64,000 nucleotides of DNA from Paenirhodobacter populi (GTDB taxonomy: Bacteria; Pseudomonadota; Alphaproteobacteria; Rhodobacterales; Rhodobacteraceae), in contig NZ_SAUZ01000017.1 in the NCBI RefSeq assembly GCF_004022215.1, forward strand, positions 62,001-126,000, given 5' to 3'. Position 1 is the first letter of the stretch. Every line of letters begins with the position of its first letter. Below the pieces are notes generated by a model, which was not told the DNA's origin, did no database searches, and saw nothing but the letters and a program-made list of their open reading frames with translations. The translations under genes were made by a program, and so were the position numbers. Below are positions 20,773 through 29,761 of this stretch, in pieces.

Positions 20773-22542
20773 ATGGCACGTCAGGAAGCAAAGAAGGACG
20801 TGGTCATCGTCGGCCTCGGCTGGACCGGCTCGATCATGGGGATCGAACTGGCGCAGGAGGGACTGGAGATCGTCGCGCTGGAACGCGGCCGCGACCAGCA
20901 CACCGTGCCCGAGTTCAAATATCCGAACCAGATCGATGAGCTGAAATACGGCGTCCGGTTCAAGAACATGCAGCACCCTGCCCAGCAGACGGTGACGGTG
21001 CGCCGCAATCTCGATGAAACCGCCCTGCCTTATCGTAACATGGGCTCCTTCCTGCCCGCAAACGGGGTGGGCGGCGCCGGCACGCACTGGAACGGCCATA
21101 CATGGCGCCCGCAGGAGGTGGAATTCCATCTGCGCAGCTACATCCGCGACCGTTGGGGCGAACAGATCATCCCCGAGGACATGACCATCGCCGATTATCC
21201 GGTCAGCTATGCCGAACTCGAACCCTTCTTCACCCAGTTCGACAAGGTCGCCGGCATCTCGGGCTATGCGGGCAACCTGAACGGCCAGATCCGCGAAGGC
21301 GGCAACCCGTTCGAGGCGCCGCGCTCGGAAGACTATCCGATGCCGCCCCACCCCGCGACCTACGATTCGGCCAAATTCGGCGAGGCGGCCAGGGCACTCG
21401 GCTATCATCCCTTCACGATGCCCGCGGGCATTGCCTCGACGGCCTACACGAACCCCTACGGGATGCAGATGGGGCCGTGCAACTTCTGCGGCTTCTGCGA
21501 GCGCTACGGCTGCTATCAGTATTCCAAGGCCTCGCCGCAGACGGCCATTCTCGATGCGCTGAAACGCTACCCGAACTTCTCCTACCGGACCCATGCCGAG
21601 GTGCTGCGCGTCGAGAAATCGGCGGATGGCAAGACCGCGACCGGCGTGACCTATTTCGACGAGGCGACGCAGGAAGAGGTCTTCCAGCCCGCCGACATCG
21701 TCATCATGTCGAGCTATCAGCTCAACAACGTCCACCTGATGCTGGTCTCGGGCATCGGCCAGCCCTACGATCCGGCTACGGGCGAGGGCGTCACCGGCAA
21801 GAACTACGCCTATCAGATCACCGGCGGCACCACGCTCTTCTTCAAGGACGAAATCTTCAATCCGTTCGTCGGGCATGGCGCGAACGCCACCGTCATCGAC
21901 GATTTCGGCATGAACCAGAACGATTTCGGCGCGCTCGGCTTCATCGGCGGATCGTATCTCTTCTCGGGCACCTTCAACGGCCAGCCGATCCGCTCGATGC
22001 CGCTGCCGACGGGCACAGCCGCCTGGGGCGCCGCCTGGAAGGAGGGCATCGGCGAATGGTATGGCCATTCCATGACCATCGCCACCCACGGCTCGGTCAT
22101 GTCCTACCGCACCCACAGCCTCGACCTCGACCCGACCTACACGGACCGGCACGGCCGCCCGCTGATGCGGATGACCTATGACTGGAACGACAACGAGCTG
22201 AACATGGAGGCCTATCTGACGGGACAGATAGAGAAATTCGTCGATTTCCTCAAACCCGATGCCGTGGCCAGAGGGCACAAGCTCCCCGGCGCGCATTACG
22301 ACGTGCGCCCCTATCAGTCGACCCACAACACCGGCGGCCACATCATGTCGGAAACCCCCGACACCGGCGTGGTGAACAAGTTCAGCCAGGTCTGGGGCAT
22401 GCACAACGTCTTTGCCTGCGGTGCGGGGAATTTCGTGCAGAACACGCAGTATAACCCGACGGGCCTTGTCGGCGCGCTGGCCTATCACACGGCCCATGCG
22501 ATCCGGACGCAATACCTGTCCAATCCGCGTCCGCTGGTGTGA
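20773..22542 (+). CDS. GMC-family FAD dehydrogenase, catalytic subunit (gluconate/sugar dehydrogenase)
   Basis: A 589-residue flavoprotein. The dinucleotide-binding loop is VVIVGLGWTGS near the N-terminus, and there is no signal peptide of its own. A Cys cluster CNFCGFCERYGC (about residues 236-247) resembles the iron-sulfur site of bacterial FAD-dependent glucose dehydrogenases. GMC C-terminal motifs with the catalytic His region (THNTGG) and NPTGLVGALA are present. It oxidises a sugar or sugar acid in the periplasm and passes electrons to the triheme cytochrome encoded next. The exact sugar cannot be told from the sequence. Confidence 0.87.
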   Translation: MARQEAKKDVVIVGLGWTGSIMGIELAQEGLEIVALERGRDQHTVPEFKYPNQIDELKYGVRFKNMQHPAQQTVTVRRNLDETALPYRNMGSFLPANGVGGAGTHWNGHTWRPQEVEFHLRSYIRDRWGEQIIPEDMTIADYPVSYAELEPFFTQFDKVAGISGYAGNLNGQIREGGNPFEAPRSEDYPMPPHPATYDSAKFGEAARALGYHPFTMPAGIASTAYTNPYGMQMGPCNFCGFCERYGCYQYSKASPQTAILDALKRYPNFSYRTHAEVLRVEKSADGKTATGVTYFDEATQEEVFQPADIVIMSSYQLNNVHLMLVSGIGQPYDPATGEGVTGKNYAYQITGGTTLFFKDEIFNPFVGHGANATVIDDFGMNQNDFGALGFIGGSYLFSGTFNGQPIRSMPLPTGTAAWGAAWKEGIGEWYGHSMTIATHGSVMSYRTHSLDLDPTYTDRHGRPLMRMTYDWNDNELNMEAYLTGQIEKFVDFLKPDAVARGHKLPGAHYDVRPYQSTHNTGGHIMSETPDTGVVNKFSQVWGMHNVFACGAGNFVQNTQYNPTGLVGALAYHTAHAIRTQYLSNPRPLV

Positions 22543-22553
22543 GGAGCACGAAA

Positions 22554-23903
22554 ATGGTCACATTCCTGCGTATCCTCGGCGGTCTCGTCATCCTCGGCGT
22601 GCTGGCGCTTCTGGCGTTCCTGTTCGTGCCGGTGCAGCGCACCGCCCCCACGGCGCAGCTTCCGGCGGACTGGACGCCCGCGCCCGGTCAGGGCGAATAT
22701 GTCGCCATCGCCTCGGACTGCGTCGCCTGCCATACGGCGCCCGACGGCCAGCCCTTCGCCGGCGGCCGCGCGATCGTCAGCCCGATGGGCACCATCTGGT
22801 CGACCAATATCACGGCGGACAAGGAAACCGGCATCGGCAACTGGACGCTCGACGATTTCCGCGCGGCGATGGTCGACGGGGTTACCCCGGACGGCACCCA
22901 TCTGTATCCGGCGATGCCCTATGAAAACTACCGCCTGATGACGGAAGAGGACATCCGCGCCCTCTACGACTACCTCATGCACGAGCTGCCGGCCGTTCAC
23001 GCCGCGGCGCCGAAGACCGAACTGACCTTCCCCTTCAACCTGCGCTTCGGCATCCGGGCGTGGAACTGGCTCGCGCTGTCGCACGGGGCGGGCTTCAAGC
23101 CCGAAGGGCGGAGCGAGCTTGAAGATCGCGGCCAGTATCTGGTCGAAGGCCCGGCCCATTGCGCCGCCTGCCACAGCCCGCGCACCCGGTTCATGTCGCA
23201 AGACGGCATCCTCGCCACCGACAGGTCCTTCCTGACCGGCGGGGTGATCGACGGCTGGAACGCGCCCGCGCTGCGCGGCCCGGAGTCCGCCCCGCAGAAA
23301 TGGACCTTGGACGAACTCGCGACCTATCTCGCCACCGGCCGCAACGCCCATTCCACCGCGAACGGCGAGATGGGGCTGGTCGTCGAACATTCGCTGCAAT
23401 ACCTGACGGATCGCGACAATCTCGCCATCGCGGCCTTCCTGAAAGGCATCGACGGCGCGGCGGTCGAAGTGCCCGAAACCTTCGCCGCCATCACCGGCGC
23501 GCAGCCCCCGGCCGAGGCGGATGCCGCGGGCGCGGAAACCGAACGGCTACTGACCGAGGCATCGCCCGATATGCCGCTCGGCGCGCGGCTCTACCTCGAC
23601 AACTGCTCCGCCTGTCACTTCGTCACGGGCAAGGGCGCGCCGGGGATCTTCCCGGAACTTCAGGCCAATGAGCTCGTGACGGGGTCGGAAACCAAGCCGC
23701 TGATCTCCATCATCCTGAACGGCGCCGAGGTGCAGGGCACGCAAAAGCGCCCGATGAATCTGGTGATGCAGGGCTATGCCGACCGGCTGACCGATGGCGA
23801 TGTGGCGGAACTGGCGAACTTCCTGCGCACCGCATGGGGCAACGATGCCGCCCCGGTCACCTCCGCGGATGTCGCCAAGGTCCGCGCCGAGGGCGTCCAC
23901 TGA
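22554..23903 (+). CDS. triheme cytochrome c subunit of the FAD dehydrogenase
   Basis: A 449-residue membrane-anchored cytochrome. An uncleaved N-terminal helix (about residues 6-26) is followed by three c-type heme sites: CVACH at 56-60, CAACH at 203-207 and CSACH at 351-355. Three hemes and this length match the cytochrome subunit of gluconate, alcohol and sugar dehydrogenase complexes, which transfer electrons to ubiquinone. The ATG at 22554 is chosen because of GAGGAGC upstream; a GTG at 22539 is the alternative. It is the last gene of the three-gene operon. Confidence 0.92.
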   Translation: MVTFLRILGGLVILGVLALLAFLFVPVQRTAPTAQLPADWTPAPGQGEYVAIASDCVACHTAPDGQPFAGGRAIVSPMGTIWSTNITADKETGIGNWTLDDFRAAMVDGVTPDGTHLYPAMPYENYRLMTEEDIRALYDYLMHELPAVHAAAPKTELTFPFNLRFGIRAWNWLALSHGAGFKPEGRSELEDRGQYLVEGPAHCAACHSPRTRFMSQDGILATDRSFLTGGVIDGWNAPALRGPESAPQKWTLDELATYLATGRNAHSTANGEMGLVVEHSLQYLTDRDNLAIAAFLKGIDGAAVEVPETFAAITGAQPPAEADAAGAETERLLTEASPDMPLGARLYLDNCSACHFVTGKGAPGIFPELQANELVTGSETKPLISIILNGAEVQGTQKRPMNLVMQGYADRLTDGDVAELANFLRTAWGNDAAPVTSADVAKVRAEGVH

Positions 23904-23958
23904 CCCGGATGGGGGGCCTCCGCGCCCCCCATTCACACCCCGAAAGCGCCACAGGCCC

Positions 23959-24012
23959 GTCGTTTTTCCATAAATATCCCGGGGGAGTCCGAAGGACGGG
24001 GGCAGCGCCCCC
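23959..24012 (+). repeat. intergenic CCATAAATATCCCGGGGG module, copy A
   Basis: The core CGTTTTTCCATAAATATCCC runs on into GGGGGAG and is followed by two hairpins: GTCC-GAA-GGAC, then GGGGGC-AGC-GCCCCC. It sits between the convergent cytochrome gene and the mmsB-like gene. It belongs to a family with copies near 44825, 44990, 49894, 61755 and 63912. Confidence 0.8.
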
Positions 24013-24037
24013 TCTTCGCTCTCCACCCGCGACAGCC

Positions 24038-24925
24038 TCAGGCATCGCGCGCCGCGGGATCTTGCAGGAATCGGATGATCGCGGAAAAATCCTCGCCGCC
24101 ATAGCCGGCCCCGGCGAAGGCTTCGTAAAGCCGTGCCGCATGGGCGCCCAGAGGAATGCTGGCCCCGGACGCTTCCGCCGCCGCCCGCGCCAGACGCAGA
24201 TCCTTGAGCATGAGCGCCGCGGCAAAGCCCGGACGGTAATCGCGGTTGGCGGGCGATGTGGGCACCGGACCCGGCACCGGACAATTCGTGTTCACCGCCC
24301 AACACTGCCCGGATGAGGTTGAAATCACGTCGAAAAGCGCCTGATCCTCCAGCCCCAGACGCGCGCCCATCGCAAAGGCCTCCGCCGCCCCGATCATCGA
24401 GATCCCCAGCAGCATGTTGTTGCACAGCTTCGCCGCCTGCCCCGCGCCCGCGCCACCGCAGGGGATGATCCGGCCCGCCATCGGTTGCAGGATCGGCGCG
24501 GCGGCGGCGAAAGCCTCGGGCGTCGCGCCGACCATGAAGCTCAGCGTGCCGGCCTCGGCCCCGACGGTGCCGCCCGAAACCGGCGCGTCCAGCGTCAGCC
24601 GCCCGTCCAGCAGCGCATGGGCCTTGCGGGCGCTGTCGACGTCGATGGTCGAGCTGTCGATGACGATCACGCCGGGGCCGGTCAGGCGGGCCAGCTCTTC
24701 CCACACCTGCAGGACCAGCGGGCCGCTCGGCAGCATGGTGATGACGGCATCCGCACCCGCGACCGCCTCGGCGATCGAGGCGGCGATGGTGACGCCGCGC
24801 CCGGCGGCGGCGGTGCGCGCCTCGGGCGACAGGTCGAAGCCGGTCACGTCATGCCCCGCTTTCACAAGGTTTCCGGCCATCGGCCCGCCCATGTTGCCAA
24901 GGCCGATGAAGGCGATCGTGGTCAT
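24038..24925 (-). CDS. mmsB: 3-hydroxyisobutyrate dehydrogenase-like beta-hydroxyacid dehydrogenase
   Basis: A 295-residue NAD(P)-dependent dehydrogenase. The Rossmann loop FIGLGNMGGPMA is at residues 7-18, the substrate loop DAPVSGGTVGAEAGTL at 113-128, and the catalytic Lys in KLCNN (K166) with its Asn partner follows. This is the MmsB / tartronate semialdehyde reductase group. The length and the C-terminal sequence (NRDYRPGFAAALMLKDLRLA) favour 3-hydroxyisobutyrate dehydrogenase of valine breakdown, though other hydroxyacids are possible. It stands alone on the minus strand, upstream (divergent) of no partner; the next gene on this strand is a LysR regulator. Confidence 0.78.
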   Translation of the reverse strand: MTTIAFIGLGNMGGPMAGNLVKAGHDVTGFDLSPEARTAAAGRGVTIAASIAEAVAGADAVITMLPSGPLVLQVWEELARLTGPGVIVIDSSTIDVDSARKAHALLDGRLTLDAPVSGGTVGAEAGTLSFMVGATPEAFAAAAPILQPMAGRIIPCGGAGAGQAAKLCNNMLLGISMIGAAEAFAMGARLGLEDQALFDVISTSSGQCWAVNTNCPVPGPVPTSPANRDYRPGFAAALMLKDLRLARAAAEASGASIPLGAHAARLYEAFAGAGYGGEDFSAIIRFLQDPAARDA

Positions 24926-25033
24926 GTCTTCCTCCCGTATGAAATGCCCGGTCCATGGCCGCCGTTCCGGGGTCGGAACGCCTCCTGCGGCGATGGCCGG
25001 GTCGCCCTTAGCCTATGGCGCGCGGGAAACGGG

Positions 25034-25948
25034 TCAAGCCGTTTCCCGCGTATCGTCCACCGGGATCAGCCGGTGACGGTGAAGCTCCATCCCGTCGCGG
25101 ATCAGCTGGCTCACCTGCCGCACGATGGGCGATTGCCAGACATCGCGGTGGCAGGTCATCCAGTAGGTGCGCCGCAAGACCAGCTCGCCCGGCAGCACCG
25201 GCACCAGATGGGCAAGGCGCCGGGCCAGAAAACAGGGCAGGACCCCCAGCCCCGCGCCATCGGAAACCACGGCCAACTGGCTGAAGATGCTGGAGCTTTT
25301 GAAATTGCAGCGAATGCCCGGATGGACATCTTCGAGATAGTCGAGGCCGCGGGCGAAGATCATGTCCTCGATATAACCGATGAAGGGATGGGCCAGCAGA
25401 TCGCCCCTTTCCCGGATCGGCGGGGCCTGCCGCAGATAGGTTTCCGATCCATAGACCCGCAGCATGTAATCGCCAAGCGCCTCGCTGTGATAGGGCGAGG
25501 CGGGCGTGGGGTCGAGCGCGATCATCAGATCCGCCTCGCGCCGCGACAGCGTGCCGACCTGCGGCAGCGTCACCAGTTCCAGCCAGAGGTTGGGGAACCG
25601 CTCCATCAGCCCCGCCCGCAGATGCTGGCAGAAGAAGCTGGCGAACCCCTCGGGCATCGAGATGCGGAACACCCCGCGATGGCCGGACACGGTGCCCGAC
25701 ATTTCCTCGCGCAGGCGCTCCGCCTCGCGTTCCATGCGTTCGGCGGCGGGCAGCATCCGGCGCCCCTGCGGGGTCAACTCGTAACCCCGCGCGGCGCGGT
25801 CGAACAGCCGCATCTTCATGCGCGCCTCGAGCCGGTCGATACGGCGCGCGACGGTCACGTGGCTGGTGCCGATCTGCCGCCCCGCCGCCGACAACTGGCG
25901 GAAGCGGGCCACGGCCAGAAAATACGGCAGGTCGTCCCAATCGAACAT
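25034..25948 (-). CDS. LysR-family transcriptional regulator
   Basis: A 304-residue regulator. The N-terminal winged helix-turn-helix (FLAVARFRQLSAAGRQIGTSHVTVARRIDRLEA is its recognition region, residues 8-40 approximately) is followed by a LysR substrate-binding domain starting near residue 90. The start at 25948 follows CAGGGGGGAAAG. It is divergent from a Liv-type ABC operon with a palindromic site between them, so it probably controls that operon and itself. Confidence 0.85.
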   Translation of the reverse strand: MFDWDDLPYFLAVARFRQLSAAGRQIGTSHVTVARRIDRLEARMKMRLFDRAARGYELTPQGRRMLPAAERMEREAERLREEMSGTVSGHRGVFRISMPEGFASFFCQHLRAGLMERFPNLWLELVTLPQVGTLSRREADLMIALDPTPASPYHSEALGDYMLRVYGSETYLRQAPPIRERGDLLAHPFIGYIEDMIFARGLDYLEDVHPGIRCNFKSSSIFSQLAVVSDGAGLGVLPCFLARRLAHLVPVLPGELVLRRTYWMTCHRDVWQSPIVRQVSQLIRDGMELHRHRLIPVDDTRETA

Positions 25949-25962
25949 CTTTCCCCCCTGTC

Positions 25963-26020
25963 TGAACGTTTCTGAACAAGGCCTGTTCACAATTCGCCTT
26001 GGAAACAGGCTTGCCTGAAC
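25963..26020. promoter_or_regulatory. probable LysR operator region (TGAAC cluster)
   Basis: A perfect inverted repeat TGAACA-AGGCC-TGTTCA at 25973-25989 is flanked by further TGAAC copies at 25963 and 26016. It lies 25 nt upstream of the LysR start and about 170 nt before the ABC-operon start, the normal place for a LysR site. Confidence 0.55.
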
Positions 26021-26157
26021 AGAATTTATCCGCAATCCTGAATTCGTCGGATCGGGGAGAGGAGCCCCGGCACGACTTCAAGACATATGATCGGGGTATT
26101 TCGCCCGACGGATGCGGCGACGTGTCCAGTCACATGCTTACCATCGGGGAGGATGGA

Positions 26158-27372
26158 ATGCGCAGCTATTATCTTTCGACGGCGCTCGCGGGCGCCGCCA
26201 TGGCTTTTGTCACCCTGCCGGCCGCGGCGCAGGGGATCAGCGACAACATCGTCAAGATCGGCATCCTGAACGACCAGTCCGGCGTCTATGCCGACTTCGG
26301 CGGCAAGAACAGCTATGAGGCCGCCCGGATGGCGGTCGAGGATTTCGGCGGCACGGTTCTGGATGTGCCAGTCCAGGTGGTCACCGCCGATCACCAGAAC
26401 AAGGCCGACATCGCCTCGAACATCGCGCGGCAATGGTATGACACGCAGCAGGTCGACACGGTGATGGAGCTGACGACCTCTTCGGTGGGGCTGGCGGTTC
26501 AGGCGCTGTCGAAGGACGCGAAGAAGATCACTATCAACACCGGCGCGGCGACGACCGAACTGACCGGAGAGCAATGTTCCCCCTACGGGTTCCACTGGGT
26601 CTATGACACCCACATGCTGGCGGTCGGCACCGGCGGCGCGCTGGTCGAGGCGGGCGGCGAAAGCTGGTATTTCCTGACCGCCGATTATGCCTTCGGCTAT
26701 TCGCTGGAAGAGAACACCGCGAATTTCGTCAAGGAAAAGGGCGGGACCGTGCTGGGGGCGGTGCGCCATCCGCTGGCGACCAACGACTTTTCCTCGTTCC
26801 TGTTGCAGGCGCAAAGCTCGGGCGCGCAGGTGATCGGGCTGGCGAATGCCGGGGCGGATACGCAGAACGCCATCAAACAGGCGGCGGAATTCGGCATCAC
26901 GCAGGGCGGGCAGAAGCTGGCGGCGCTGCTGTTCACGCTGGCCGAGGTGCATGGGCTGGGGCTTGATGCCGCGCAGGGGCTGAACCTGACCGAGACCTTC
27001 TACTGGGACCGCACCGACGAAACCCGCGCCTTCGCCAAGCGGTTTCAGGAACGCACGGGCGCGATGCCGAACATGGTCCATGCCGGCACCTATTCGGCGG
27101 TGACCTCCTATCTGAAGGCGGTCGAGGCCGCGGGCACCGATGACAGCGACGCGGTGGCGGCCAAGCTGCGCGAGCTGCCCGTGCATGACGTCTTTGCCCC
27201 GAACGGCAGGGTTCAGGCCAACGGGCGGATGGTGACGGATGCCTATCTGATGCGGGTCAAGTCCCCGTCGGAATCCACGGCCCCCTATGACTATTACGAG
27301 ATCGTGGCGACGATCCCCGGCGATCAGGCCTTTCTTCCCGCCGAGCAGTCCGGCTGCCCTCTGGTGGAATGA
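26158..27372 (+). CDS. Liv-type ABC transporter substrate-binding protein
   Basis: A 404-residue periplasmic binding protein of the branched-chain amino acid (LivJ/type I) family. A signal peptide (about residues 1-25, ending PAAAQ) precedes the mature start ISDNIVKIGILNDQSGVYADFGGKNSYEAARMAVEDFGG, which is diagnostic. The ATG at 26158 follows GGGGAGGATGGA. Ligands in this family range from amino acids to urea, amides and aromatic acids. The ligand here is not known. It heads an operon with both ATPases and both permeases. Confidence 0.87.
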   Translation: MRSYYLSTALAGAAMAFVTLPAAAQGISDNIVKIGILNDQSGVYADFGGKNSYEAARMAVEDFGGTVLDVPVQVVTADHQNKADIASNIARQWYDTQQVDTVMELTTSSVGLAVQALSKDAKKITINTGAATTELTGEQCSPYGFHWVYDTHMLAVGTGGALVEAGGESWYFLTADYAFGYSLEENTANFVKEKGGTVLGAVRHPLATNDFSSFLLQAQSSGAQVIGLANAGADTQNAIKQAAEFGITQGGQKLAALLFTLAEVHGLGLDAAQGLNLTETFYWDRTDETRAFAKRFQERTGAMPNMVHAGTYSAVTSYLKAVEAAGTDDSDAVAAKLRELPVHDVFAPNGRVQANGRMVTDAYLMRVKSPSESTAPYDYYEIVATIPGDQAFLPAEQSGCPLVE

Positions 27373-27379
27373 GGCCGTG

Positions 27380-28162
27380 ATGAACGCCATTCCTGCCGCC
27401 GCGCCGGAAGAGCCGCGGGTGGTGCTGACCGCCCGCGGACTCGGCAAGGACTTCGCCGGGTTCACCGCCGTCAACAATGTCGATCTGGATGTGGAACATG
27501 CGCGGATCCACGCCCTGATCGGCCCGAATGGCGCCGGAAAAACCACTGTCTTCAACCTGATGACCAAGTTTCTTCAACCAACGCGGGGGCAGATCACCCT
27601 GCTTGGACAGGACATCACCAAAACCCGCCCGGACCGTATCGCGCGGATGGGGATGGTGCGGTCGTTCCAGATCTCGGCCGTGTTCCCGCATCTGACGGTG
27701 CTCGAAAACATCCGCGTCGCGTTGCAGCGTCCGAACCGGCTGGCCACGCAGTTCTGGCTGCCGCTGTCGGCGCTGGACCGGCTGAACGGCCGGGCCGAGG
27801 AACTGATCGAGACGTTCGGGCTGGCGGAATGGACCGACACCCGCGCGGCCGAATTGTCCTACGGGCGCAAGCGCGTGCTGGAAATCGCGACGACGCTGGC
27901 GCTCGATCCGCAGGTCCTGCTGCTGGATGAACCGCTGGCGGGCATGGGGCTGGAGGATGTGCGCATGGTCGCGGGCATCATCCGCGAACTCGGCAAGACG
28001 CGGGCGGTGCTGATGGTGGAACACAACCTGTCGGTCGTGGCCGACATCTGCGACCACATCACCGTCCTGCAACGGGGCGAGATCATCGCCAGCGGCAGCT
28101 ATGCCACCGTCTCGCAGGATCCCCGCGTGCGCACCGCCTATATGGGGACGGAGGAACCATGA
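27380..28162 (+). CDS. livG: Liv-type ABC transporter ATP-binding protein (LivG)
   Basis: A 260-residue ABC ATPase. Walker A is GPNGAGKTT and Walker B is VLLLDEPLAGMG; the signature is the divergent LSYGRKRVLEIA, typical for LivG. The family's C-terminal extension is present (GEIIASGSYATVSQDPRV). The start is 7 nt after the binding-protein stop and the end overlaps livF by 4 nt. One of two different ATPases of the importer. Confidence 0.88.
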   Translation: MNAIPAAAPEEPRVVLTARGLGKDFAGFTAVNNVDLDVEHARIHALIGPNGAGKTTVFNLMTKFLQPTRGQITLLGQDITKTRPDRIARMGMVRSFQISAVFPHLTVLENIRVALQRPNRLATQFWLPLSALDRLNGRAEELIETFGLAEWTDTRAAELSYGRKRVLEIATTLALDPQVLLLDEPLAGMGLEDVRMVAGIIRELGKTRAVLMVEHNLSVVADICDHITVLQRGEIIASGSYATVSQDPRVRTAYMGTEEP

Positions 28163-28860
28163 ACCCGCTTCTTGAGGTCAGCGACCTGCAGGCCTGGTAT
28201 GGCGAAAGCCATGTGCTGCACGGGGTGAACCTGCATGTGAACGAGGGCGAGACGATCTGCATCCTCGGCCGCAACGGCATGGGCAAGACGACGACGCTGC
28301 GCACCATCATGGGCATCCTGCGCAAGCGCCGCGGCACGATCCGCTTTGCCGGCGAGGACATGATGGGCGTGCCGCTGCACCGCTCGGCCCGCGCCGGGCT
28401 GGGCTTCGTGCCCGAGGAGCGGGGCATCTTCGCCTCGCTCACCGTCGACGAGAACATGACCCTGCCGCCGAAAGTGGCCGAGGGCGGCATGACGTCCGAT
28501 GAGATCTACACGCTGTTTCCCAACCTGCTGGAACGGCGCGGATCGCAGGGCACCAAGCTTTCGGGCGGCGAACAGCAGATGCTGGCGATGGCGCGCATCC
28601 TGCGCACCGGCTGCCGCTGCATCCTTCTGGACGAACCGACCGAGGGTCTGGCCCCGGTCATCATCCAGCGCATCGGCGACGTGCTGCGCACGCTCAAGGC
28701 GCGGGGCATGACCGTGGTTCTGGTCGAACAGAACTTCCGTTTCGCCGAAAAGGTCGCCGACCGTTTCTACCTGATGGATCACGGGCAGATGGTCGAGGAA
28801 TTCCCGACAGCCGATCTGCCACAGCACCGGGACGCGCTGCATCGCGCCCTGGGCGTATAG
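28159..28860 (+). CDS. livF: Liv-type ABC transporter ATP-binding protein (LivF)
   Basis: A 233-residue ABC ATPase. Walker A is GRNGMGKTT, the signature is LSGGEQQMLAMARIL and Walker B is CILLDEPTEGLAP, the typical LivF set. The conserved GFVPEERGIFASLTVDENM segment is present. It is translationally coupled to livG (ATGA overlap) and pairs with it to power the importer. Confidence 0.9.
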   Translation: MNPLLEVSDLQAWYGESHVLHGVNLHVNEGETICILGRNGMGKTTTLRTIMGILRKRRGTIRFAGEDMMGVPLHRSARAGLGFVPEERGIFASLTVDENMTLPPKVAEGGMTSDEIYTLFPNLLERRGSQGTKLSGGEQQMLAMARILRTGCRCILLDEPTEGLAPVIIQRIGDVLRTLKARGMTVVLVEQNFRFAEKVADRFYLMDHGQMVEEFPTADLPQHRDALHRALGV

Positions 28861-28872
28861 GGAGGGGACAGG

Positions 28873-29760
28873 ATGACAACCATTCTCGGCGTGCCCTTGC
28901 AGGCGCTGCTCGGCCAGCTTCTGGTCGGGCTGATCAACGGATCCTTCTATGCGCTGCTCAGTCTCGGGCTTGCGGTGATCTTCGGTCTGCTCAGGGTCAT
29001 CAACTTCGCCCACGGGGCGCAATACATGCTGGGGGCCTTTGCGGCGCTGCTGCTGCTGAAGGGGCTGGGGCTGAACTACTGGTTCGCGCTGGTGCTGGCG
29101 CCGGTGCTCGTCGGGCTGTTCGGCGCGGTGATCGAGCGGCTGTTCCTGTCGCGGCTCTACAAGCTCGACCCGCTTTACGGGCTGTTGTTCACCTTCGGTC
29201 TGGCTTTGACGATCGAGGGGGTGTTCCGCTGGCTCTACGGGTCCTCGGGGCAGCCCTATTCGGTGCCGGAGCTGCTCAGGGGCACGGTCAATCTGGGCTT
29301 CATGTTCCTGCCCATCTATCGGGGCTGGGTGGTGATCGCCTCGCTTGTCGCCTGCCTTGTCGTCTGGTTCGTGATCGAGCGCACCAAGCTGGGCGCCTAT
29401 CTGCGGGCCGCGACGGAAAACCCGGTGCTGGTGCAGGCCTTCGGGATCAACGTGCCGCTGCTGCTGACGCTGACCTATGCGCTTGGCGCGGCGCTGGCGG
29501 CATTCGCCGGGGTGCTGGCCGCACCGATCTATCAGGTCAGCCCGCTGATGGGGACGAACCTGATCATTGTGGTCTTCGCCGTGGTGGTCGTGGGGGGCAT
29601 GGGCTCGATCCTCGGCGCGGTGTTCACCGGCTACATGCTGGGCATCGCCGAGGGGCTGACCAAGGTGTTCTTCCCCGAGGCCTCGAACATCGTGATCTTC
29701 GTCATCATGGCGATCGTCCTGTTGCTGCGCCCGGCCGGGCTTTTCGGAAAGGAGGCCTGA
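28873..29760 (+). CDS. livH: Liv-type ABC transporter permease (LivH)
   Basis: A 295-residue permease with about eight helices. The opening LINGSFYALLSLGLAVIFGLLRVINFAHGAQYMLGAFAA is the hallmark of LivH. The loop TENPVLVQAFGINV and the late VVVVGGMGSILGAVFTGYMLG are also conserved. GGAGGGGACAGG precedes the ATG. It forms the membrane channel with LivM. Confidence 0.9.
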   Translation: MTTILGVPLQALLGQLLVGLINGSFYALLSLGLAVIFGLLRVINFAHGAQYMLGAFAALLLLKGLGLNYWFALVLAPVLVGLFGAVIERLFLSRLYKLDPLYGLLFTFGLALTIEGVFRWLYGSSGQPYSVPELLRGTVNLGFMFLPIYRGWVVIASLVACLVVWFVIERTKLGAYLRAATENPVLVQAFGINVPLLLTLTYALGAALAAFAGVLAAPIYQVSPLMGTNLIIVVFAVVVVGGMGSILGAVFTGYMLGIAEGLTKVFFPEASNIVIFVIMAIVLLLRPAGLFGKEA

Positions 29761-29761
29761 C

